In this document: piece by piece, positions 1 through 4,008 of the stretch
How the letters are laid out: every line of letters starts with the position of its first letter
Position numbering within the stretch: position 1 is the stretch's first letter
NCBI GenBank assembly: GCA_900767075.1
Contig: CAAFXX010000019.1
Coordinates: 1 to 7,513 of the forward strand
Length of the DNA: 7,513 nucleotides
Origin: Bacteroidales bacterium
GTDB lineage: Bacteria > Bacteroidota > Bacteroidia > Bacteroidales > Muribaculaceae
Direction: 5' to 3'
Notes under the pieces: generated by a model
Told to the model about the DNA's origin: nothing
Databases searched by the model: none
Seen by the model: the letters and a program-made list of their open reading frames with translations, nothing else
Made by a program: the position numbers and the translations under genes

Positions 1-231
1 TACTATTATAAGGAGCCGGTGGAGCTTTCCGCAAATCCTGTCGTGCGGCTGTATAGCAGGGATGACAACCGTGTGGTCAAGGAGGTTGTCCCGGTCCTTT
101 CGGAAGAGGAGAACGAATACGGGCGATACGTGATGACCGTCGACTTTGAGAATACCCCGAGGGTGGCGAAGAGAGGATACCGCATAGAGATACCGTGGGG
201 CACTGTTGTCAGAAAAAGGGCACCCCGGTGA
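1..231 (+). CDS. C-terminal fragment of an unrecognised protein
   Basis: The frame is open from the first base and ends at TGA 229-231, giving 76 residues of a longer protein that starts outside the window. The internal GTG at 19 is therefore unlikely to be the start. The fragment is charged, has no membrane segment, and reads as alternating beta-strand-like stretches (VVRLYSR, YVMTVDFEN, GYRIEIPWGTVV) with a basic tail RKRAPR. I do not recognise the family. The rhythm of strands resembles the C-terminal barrel of HlyD-type periplasmic adaptor proteins, but that is a loose impression and no diagnostic motif is present. Base composition is similar to the rightward core genes and richer in G+C than the ATPase. 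A terminator-like hairpin 77 bases downstream fits this being the last gene of its transcript. Confidence 0.75.
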   Translation, partial: YYYKEPVELSANPVVRLYSRDDNRVVKEVVPVLSEEENEYGRYVMTVDFENTPRVAKRGYRIEIPWGTVVRKRAPR

Positions 232-307
232 CGCTCCCCCAAAAAGCGAAACATCTACATCCAAAACTGCAAAAAACTGATTCTCCGATAGACACAAGTA
301 TAATAAC

Positions 308-341
308 CGGACAAGGCGACTCGAAAGGGTCGCCTTGTTTG
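308..341 (+). terminator. Probable Rho-independent terminator
   Basis: ACAAGGCGAC (311-320) pairs perfectly with GTCGCCTTGT (329-338). Inside, a T-G wobble (321/328) and a C-G pair (322/327) close a GAAA tetraloop (323-326). Outside, G-U wobbles and a C-G pair extend the stem to 308/341. A short T-rich run (TTGTTTGTTG) follows rather than a clean poly-T. It lies 77 bases after the partial gene ending at 231 and probably ends its transcript. The stem is nearly symmetric, so it could also stop leftward transcription. Confidence 0.7.
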
Positions 342-389
342 TTGCCGATTAAATTTCCAATCGGATGTCCCGGTTTCTGTCCGGATTGC

Positions 390-417
390 GGTCGCGACAG
401 GTCGGCGACCCTACAAA
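390..417 (-). repeat. REP-like hairpin preceded by GTAG
   Basis: Read on the - strand this is TTTGTAG followed directly by a hairpin, GGTCGC (410-405) and GCGACC (395-390), with a 9-base loop. The TTGTAGGG lead-in is identical to the one in both arms of the paired repeat at 3913-3989, while the hairpin itself differs. A GTAG tetranucleotide 5' of a hairpin is the known signature of REP sequences recognised by REP-associated tyrosine transposases (RAYTs). I infer a single REP of a second subfamily, or a decayed one. No transposase gene is in the window. Confidence 0.4.
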
Positions 418-424
418 GACGATA

Positions 425-477
425 CCTGACAATCCGCACGGCTTCTATGGCGGATTCTGCCGCCTGATGCGTCAGGC
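425..477. repeat. Nested inverted repeats, function unknown
   Basis: An outer pair CCTGAC (425-430) / GTCAGG (471-476) encloses, with no gap on the left, an inner pair AATCCGC (431-437) / GCGGATT (450-456). The 14 bases between the inner and outer right arms take part in alternative pairings: GGCGG (449-453) with CCGCC (460-464), and GCCTGA (462-467) with TCAGGC (472-477). The two arrangements are mutually exclusive. It lies next to the REP-like hairpin and may be part of the same repetitive element. No RNA family is recognised. Confidence 0.35.
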
Positions 478-642
478 TCCGTGGGGATTTTCACAAGCAG
501 CTCGAACGGGATATTCTTGATTGTGCATTTTGCATTACAAAGTTAGTGACAGAAGCAACGAATACTTATTGCACGTGCAGTTTTTAAGAATCCAGGACTT
601 TAAACAGCCTTAAGCCTATAAATATCCGTTTCAAAACCCATA

Positions 643-685
643 TCTAAATCAAGTTCTCTTTTTGTGAGAGAAACTTGGTTTTAGA
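643..685. repeat. Imperfect inverted repeat (hairpin)
   Basis: TCTAAATCAAGTTCTCT (643-659) pairs with AGAGAAACTTGGTTTTAGA (667-685), apart from a small internal loop and a bulged A, around a 7-base loop TTTTGTG. The outermost six bases (TCTAAA / TTTAGA) pair perfectly. It does not share the GCCATAAG core of the next three palindromes. It could form in DNA or in a leader RNA, but no promoter is visible upstream on the + strand. Confidence 0.45.
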
Positions 686-702
686 GATTCTTTAAAACGA
701 CT

Positions 703-742
703 TCTTGCCACAAGTAGGTTAAAAATATCACTTATGGCAAGA
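703..742. repeat. Palindrome copy 1, GCCATAAG-type
   Basis: TCTTGCCACAAGT (703-715) is the reverse complement of ACTTATGGCAAGA (730-742) except at one central position, with a 14-base spacer. The right arm, continued to 749, is a near-exact direct copy of the right arm of the promoter palindrome: bases 729-749 match 938-958 at 19 of 21 positions, with differences at 739/948 and 741/950. Confidence 0.55.
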
Positions 743-830
743 TGTCGATCTATAAATAGAAATCTCATCACTCAAATTTACCGCCAGTCATATTTATCAC
801 CCCAGGAGTGACAATTTCAATCTCCGATTC

Positions 831-868
831 ATAGCCATAAGTCCGTTTTCACATCTGCTCTTGGCTAT
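831..868. repeat. Palindrome copy 2, degenerate
   Basis: ATAGCCATAAG (831-841) is followed 18 bases later by CTTGGCTAT (860-868). This is its reverse complement with the two central bases AT missing. It carries the same GCCATAAG core as the palindromes on either side and is the most decayed of the three. Confidence 0.45.
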
Positions 869-905
869 AATTCAATTTCTCAAATCGCACAGTCTCAAAA
901 TGTCT

Positions 906-957
906 TCGATATTTAGCCATAAGTGGCATTTTTCTGCCACTTATGGCTAAATGTCGA
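906..957. repeat. Palindrome copy 3, long perfect hairpin at the ATPase promoter
   Basis: ATTTAGCCATAAGTGGCA (911-928) and TGCCACTTATGGCTAAAT (935-952) are perfect reverse complements over 18 bases around a TTTTTC spacer. Pairing continues outward through TCGAT (906-910) and GTCGA (953-957) with one G-T wobble, for 23 bp in all. The right arm ends 10 bases before the -7 box, so it covers the position where a -33 element should lie. It is therefore upstream of the expected transcription start and would act as DNA, for example as an operator or cruciform, rather than as RNA from this promoter. Confidence 0.75.
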
Positions 958-975
958 TTATTTTTCGTACCTTTG
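944..975 (+). promoter_or_regulatory. Bacteroidetes-type promoter of the ATPase gene
   Basis: TACCTTTG (968-975) is an exact match to the Bacteroidetes -7 consensus TAnnTTTG. Transcription should start about seven bases later, near 982, leaving a leader of only about 10 bases before ATG 993. At the expected -33 distance there is TGG (944-946) rather than TTG, so the upstream element is poor and lies within the right arm of the 906-957 palindrome. A weak -33 inside a palindrome suggests control by a bound protein. The box also shows that ATG 951 cannot be the start used from this promoter. Confidence 0.7.
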
Positions 976-992
976 CAAAAAACTTAACTACC

Positions 993-2414
993 ATGATAGT
1001 AGGACGTGCAGAAGAAATCAGGCAACTCAAAAGAGCGTATGTCTCTGAATATTCCGAGTTCGTAGCGGTTTATGGCCGACGTAGAATTGGGAAAACATTC
1101 CTTATAAGGGAATGCTTTAAGGATTGTTTCACATTCCAATATACCGGGGTTTGGAATATTTCAAACAAGGAACAGTTGGAAGAGTTTTATCAAAACCTAA
1201 TAAGACAAGGTTTGACAACCGAAGCAAAACCTCCCAAGAGCTGGTTTGAAGCGTTTCATCTTCTTGAGGACCTAATAATAGCGTCCCGACAAGAAAAGAA
1301 AATAATATTTCTTGATGAACTTCCGTGGATGGATGCCCCCAACTCCAGATTCATTCCTGCTTTTGAGCATTTTTGGAACGGATGGGCTTCTGCAAGAAAA
1401 GACATCCTGCTCATAATATGTGGAAGCGCAACCTCTTGGATAATAAACAAGATATTCCGGAACAAAGGGGGGCTATATAACCGTGTGACATATAGGATCA
1501 GACTTAACCAATTCTCCTTGTCGGAATGCGAGGAGTTTGTCAAGTCCTATGGGCTGGGCTTTAACAGAAATATGATATTGGAAGTCTACATGGTAATGGG
1601 CGGTGTTCCTTACTATTGGTCTAAACTTGATGCATCAAAAAGCATAGGGCAGAACATCAATAATCTTTTCCTAAAAGAAAACGGTATGCTACGGGATGAA
1701 TTCAATTTCATATACGCCACAATTTTCAACCGACCGGAGAAATATCTGAAAGTGGTGGAAGCATTAGCCGGGAAAAAATCAGGACTGACAAGAAACGAAA
1801 TCATAAAGAGCAGTAAATTAGAAAGTAACGGACAACTGAGCGGCATACTGGAAGACCTGATAGAATGTGGGTTTGTCAGAAAATATTGTCATACAGATAA
1901 GAGACTTAGGGATGCCATATATCAACTTGTAGACTGTTACACACTCTTCTATTATCAGTTTGTAAAGGTTGCACATGGTGCCGATGAAGAATATTGGGTA
2001 AGACTTATGAGAACACCCACCTATAACACGTGGTGCGGTCTATCCTTTGAAAGAGTCTGCCTACTGCATACTCGACAGATAAAGGTAGCTCTCGGAATAT
2101 CAGGAATAATGGCAAATATATACTCTTGGCATACCAAGGGCAACGACTACCATCCCAGTGTCCAGATTGACTTGCTTATCGACAGGGCGGACAATGTGAT
2201 CAACGTCTGCGAAATGAAATATGCGCCGGACGGATATGAAATGACCTCAAAAGCCTATGACAACTTGAAAACCAAAATGAGTGTGTTAGGCCGGTATATG
2301 CCCGCGAAAAAATTCATATCACCAGCCCTTATAACATCCAACGGAGTCAAGCGGAATATGTATTCTGACGAAATATACGACAAAGTTACAGGAGACCAAC
2401 TATTTCAGCCATAG
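993..2414 (+). CDS. AAA ATPase with winged helix and PD-(D/E)XK-like C-terminus
   Basis: 473 residues, a normal length for the archaeal-type ATPase family (PF01637 ATPase with a C-terminal DUF234 region). What is visible: an N-terminal MIVGRAEEIRQL box; Walker A GRRRIGKT (28-35); Walker B IIFLDELPWMD (104-114) with catalytic E109; a sensor-1-like stretch IICGSATSW (141-149); the family motif GGLYNRVTYRIRLNQFS (159-175); GGVPYYW (203-209); a winged-helix-like segment at about 251-297; and a C-terminal region with FE (352-353), D393 and ExK (E407, K409), the PD-(D/E)XK nuclease pattern. There is no signal peptide or membrane segment. The start at ATG 993 is chosen because it follows the -7 box and gives the family's usual N-terminus; the frame is open back to ATG 951. 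The biological role of these ATPases in Bacteroidales is not established. The gene is poorer in G+C than its neighbours (21 of 60 G+C at 1141-1200 against 41 of 60 at 2461-2520), stands alone, and is probably acquired. Nuclease activity is inference. Confidence 0.9.
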   Translation: MIVGRAEEIRQLKRAYVSEYSEFVAVYGRRRIGKTFLIRECFKDCFTFQYTGVWNISNKEQLEEFYQNLIRQGLTTEAKPPKSWFEAFHLLEDLIIASRQEKKIIFLDELPWMDAPNSRFIPAFEHFWNGWASARKDILLIICGSATSWIINKIFRNKGGLYNRVTYRIRLNQFSLSECEEFVKSYGLGFNRNMILEVYMVMGGVPYYWSKLDASKSIGQNINNLFLKENGMLRDEFNFIYATIFNRPEKYLKVVEALAGKKSGLTRNEIIKSSKLESNGQLSGILEDLIECGFVRKYCHTDKRLRDAIYQLVDCYTLFYYQFVKVAHGADEEYWVRLMRTPTYNTWCGLSFERVCLLHTRQIKVALGISGIMANIYSWHTKGNDYHPSVQIDLLIDRADNVINVCEMKYAPDGYEMTSKAYDNLKTKMSVLGRYMPAKKFISPALITSNGVKRNMYSDEIYDKVTGDQLFQP

Positions 2415-2424
2415 CCTTTTCAAG

Positions 2425-3363
2425 TCAGCGGGAGCGGAAGCGGGGATGGTGCTCGATCAGCTCGCGGCGCAGGCGGGAGCGGTCGAGATGGACGTAGATC
2501 TCGGTCGTGGCGATGGTCTCGTGACCGAGCAATTCTTGGATCGCGCGGAGGTTGGCGCCCCCTTCAAGCAGATGGGTGGCGAAAGAATGGCGGAGCGTGT
2601 GCGGGGAAATCGTCTTGTCGATACCTGCGGCTTTCGCCAGGTCGCGGACAATAATGAACACCATGTTGCGGGTGAGCATCGCCCCGCGCCGGTTCAAAAA
2701 GAGAACGTTCTCATTGCCGGCCTTGATGGTCTGTTGCAGACGGAGCGGCAGATAGTTGCGGATCAGTTCCGACGAGCGGTCGGAAAGCGGCACGAGCCGC
2801 ATCTTGGAACCTTTCCCCGTCACCCTCATGTAGCCTTCGTCGAGAAAAAGGGCATTGAGGCGCAGCGACACGAGTTCGCTGACGCGAAGCCCGCTACCGT
2901 AGAGAGTCTCGACAATCGCCTCGTTGCGCAGTGCCTCGTTCTTCGAGGGGTCGATGGCGGCGACCATGGCGTCGATTTCCTCGACAGTCAGCACATCCGG
3001 CAGCTTGCGCCCGAGATAGGGGAGCTCAATAAGCTCGAAAGGATCGGCATGGATATATCCCTCCATGCGCAGGAATTTAAAGAAAGACCTGCCTCCGGAT
3101 ATGATGCGTGCCTGGGAACGGGGACCTATCCCAAGGTCGCGAAGACCTGAAAGCAACGTATGTATGCCGTCGGAGTCAAGAGAGGCGAGCGGGATTGCGT
3201 TCTCCTCGCAGAAATCAAGGATATGGCGGATGTCGACCTCATACCCGAGCAATGTGTTCTCAGCCAGTCCGCGCTGCAGGCGCAGATAGGCGGCATAATC
3301 GGAGATGAGCTCCGGGTAGCTTTTAAGCTCCCGGAGCCCGGAATCGTCAGATTGACATCTCAT
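2425..3363 (-). CDS. xerD: Site-specific tyrosine recombinase XerD
   Basis: 312 residues from ATG 3363, slightly longer than the roughly 300 usual for the family. XerD acts with XerC at dif to resolve chromosome dimers at division. The N-terminal SAM-like core-binding domain spans about 15-105 (DYAAYLRLQRGLAENTL is typical). The catalytic domain carries all expected residues: R160 in GSGLRVSEL, K184 in TGKGSK, H255 and R258 in SPHTLRHSF, H281 in LLGHE and the nucleophile Y290 in TTEIYVHLD. The C-terminus RRELIEHHPR matches the XerD-style HHPR ending, which is why I prefer XerD to XerC. An in-frame TTG at 3369 would add two residues; ATG is preferred. The start lies inside the end of the upstream gene (17-base overlap), so translation is probably coupled. 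The stop codon is 10 bases from the stop of the convergent ATPase gene and no terminator lies between them. Confidence 0.93.
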   Translation of the reverse strand: MRCQSDDSGLRELKSYPELISDYAAYLRLQRGLAENTLLGYEVDIRHILDFCEENAIPLASLDSDGIHTLLSGLRDLGIGPRSQARIISGGRSFFKFLRMEGYIHADPFELIELPYLGRKLPDVLTVEEIDAMVAAIDPSKNEALRNEAIVETLYGSGLRVSELVSLRLNALFLDEGYMRVTGKGSKMRLVPLSDRSSELIRNYLPLRLQQTIKAGNENVLFLNRRGAMLTRNMVFIIVRDLAKAAGIDKTISPHTLRHSFATHLLEGGANLRAIQELLGHETIATTEIYVHLDRSRLRRELIEHHPRFRSR

Positions 3364-3886
3364 ACGCAATTTTCTGCATACCGTCGCGCGAGATGACTAT
3401 GGTGTTATGCTTGCCGAAAATCATAAGTCCGGAAGGGAGGGCATTGAAAAGCTCCTCATTCCAGCCCTCAGGGGCATTGATGAGGGTGATCGAATGTCCC
3501 GACACGGCGAGATGGCGGCAAAGGGTTTCAAGAGGCGTGAAATTACGGTGAGAGGTGAGAATCTCACACTTCTCAGCATTCTTCGGCTTGCGCTCTATGT
3601 GCAGGGACTTCCCGAGGGCGTTGGCGGCGGCATGAAACGCCGCGTTGGCTCCGACGGGAATATAGACCGACTTAGGGTTCATGAACACTAAGAAACGCAG
3701 GAACATGCGGGCTTCCCGGCGAACCCTGCGCGAGAATCCCTCCGAGCCACAGGTTGCGTCGATGTCGCTGTATCCATAATATGAATACAGACGTCCGGGA
3801 TGGACTACATTCTCCACAAACCGGTAGGCATACGGTGAATGGACGCCGAATCCGCGTGTATGCCTCCATCTTTTATAACTGTACAT
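3347..3886 (-). CDS. Methyltransferase-like protein, HSP[FY] family, probably without cofactor motif
   Basis: 179 residues. The N-terminus RWRHTRGFGVHSPYAYRFVENVV (7-28) with YSYYGYSDI (34-42) matches the start of a Bacteroidetes protein family with the signature HG(V/I)HSPF, usually annotated as class I SAM-dependent methyltransferase. In full-length members a Rossmann GxGxxG motif follows. Here the equivalent place reads VYIPVGANAAFHAAANALG (74-92) with only one glycine at the expected turn, and the protein is shorter than I would expect for the family (over 200 residues). The C-terminus (NTIVISRDGMQKIAYEMSI) fits the family's final strands. I infer a family member that has lost SAM binding, perhaps a structural or regulatory relic; a direct function cannot be assigned. 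No signal peptide or Shine-Dalgarno is seen. It overlaps the start of xerD by 17 bases, and the two are likely cotranscribed. Confidence 0.75.
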   Translation of the reverse strand: MYSYKRWRHTRGFGVHSPYAYRFVENVVHPGRLYSYYGYSDIDATCGSEGFSRRVRREARMFLRFLVFMNPKSVYIPVGANAAFHAAANALGKSLHIERKPKNAEKCEILTSHRNFTPLETLCRHLAVSGHSITLINAPEGWNEELFNALPSGLMIFGKHNTIVISRDGMQKIAYEMSI

Positions 3887-3912
3887 AGTTGACTAACTGT
3901 TGAGATTGTATC

Positions 3913-3989
3913 TTGTAGGGACGTGCCTTCGGCACGTTGACCCAATGCTCTGATTGCCAATTCTACGTGCCGAAGACACGTCCCTACAA
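3913..3989. repeat. Paired inverted REP (REPIN-like element)
   Basis: Bases 3913-3937 and 3965-3989 are reverse complements over 25 bases with one mismatch, separated by 27 bases. Each arm, read inward, is TTGTAGGG followed by its own hairpin. The left hairpin is ACGTGCC-TTC-GGCACGT (3921-3937), perfect. The right one is the same with one C-A mismatch (3965-3981). GTAG followed by a palindrome, present twice head to head, is the layout of REPINs mobilised by RAYT transposases. It lies 19 bases past the yfhO-family stop and 26 bases before the next start, a typical extragenic REP position. It may also attenuate transcription, but no T-run follows. Confidence 0.65.
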
Positions 3990-4008
3990 ATTTCATCCTT
4001 TGGGGATA

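Larger units (their letters stand above)
232..992. other. Long intergenic region with palindromes
   Basis: I see no convincing gene in these 760 bases; the short open frames lack family signals. The left part (232-530) contains a terminator hairpin (308-341), a REP-like GTAG hairpin (390-417) and a nested inverted repeat (425-477). The right part is AT-rich and contains a perfect 10-base palindrome TGCACGTGCA (570-579), an imperfect hairpin (643-685), three palindromes with a GCCATAAG/CTTATGGC core (703-742, 831-868, 906-957) and the ATPase promoter. A TAnnTTTG match on the - strand (TAACTTTG, 545-538) lacks a -33 partner at normal spacing and has no gene to drive. Confidence 0.7.

Noticed and set aside
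209..439. 76-codon open frame on - below the -7-like box at 545-538
   Set aside because: Cys/Pro/Gly-rich with no motif, runs through the terminator and REP-like hairpins, and the box lacks a -33 partner.
731..923. Invertible promoter flanked by inverted repeats (phase-variation switch)
   Set aside because: CTTATGGC-type arms at 731-748 and 906-923 are inverted relative to each other, but they differ at several positions and no outward TAnnTTTG promoter lies between them; the promoter is outside, at 968.
703..957. CRISPR array
   Set aside because: The repeats are palindromes of unequal length and spacing with divergent sequence, not regular direct repeats with uniform spacers, and no cas gene is present.
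951..992. Upstream in-frame ATG at 951 as the ATPase start (14 extra residues)
   Set aside because: It precedes and contains the -7 box TACCTTTG (968-975) and overlaps the palindrome arm; the extra residues do not belong to the family N-terminus, which begins at MIVGR.
2446..3150. 234-codon open frame on + opposite xerD
   Set aside because: Antisense shadow of a G+C-rich gene; xerD has all catalytic residues and the shadow has no recognisable motif.
3361..3369. TTG at 3369 as the xerD start
   Set aside because: It adds only Met-Arg before an ATG at 3363; ATG is the likelier initiator, although the sequence alone cannot exclude TTG.
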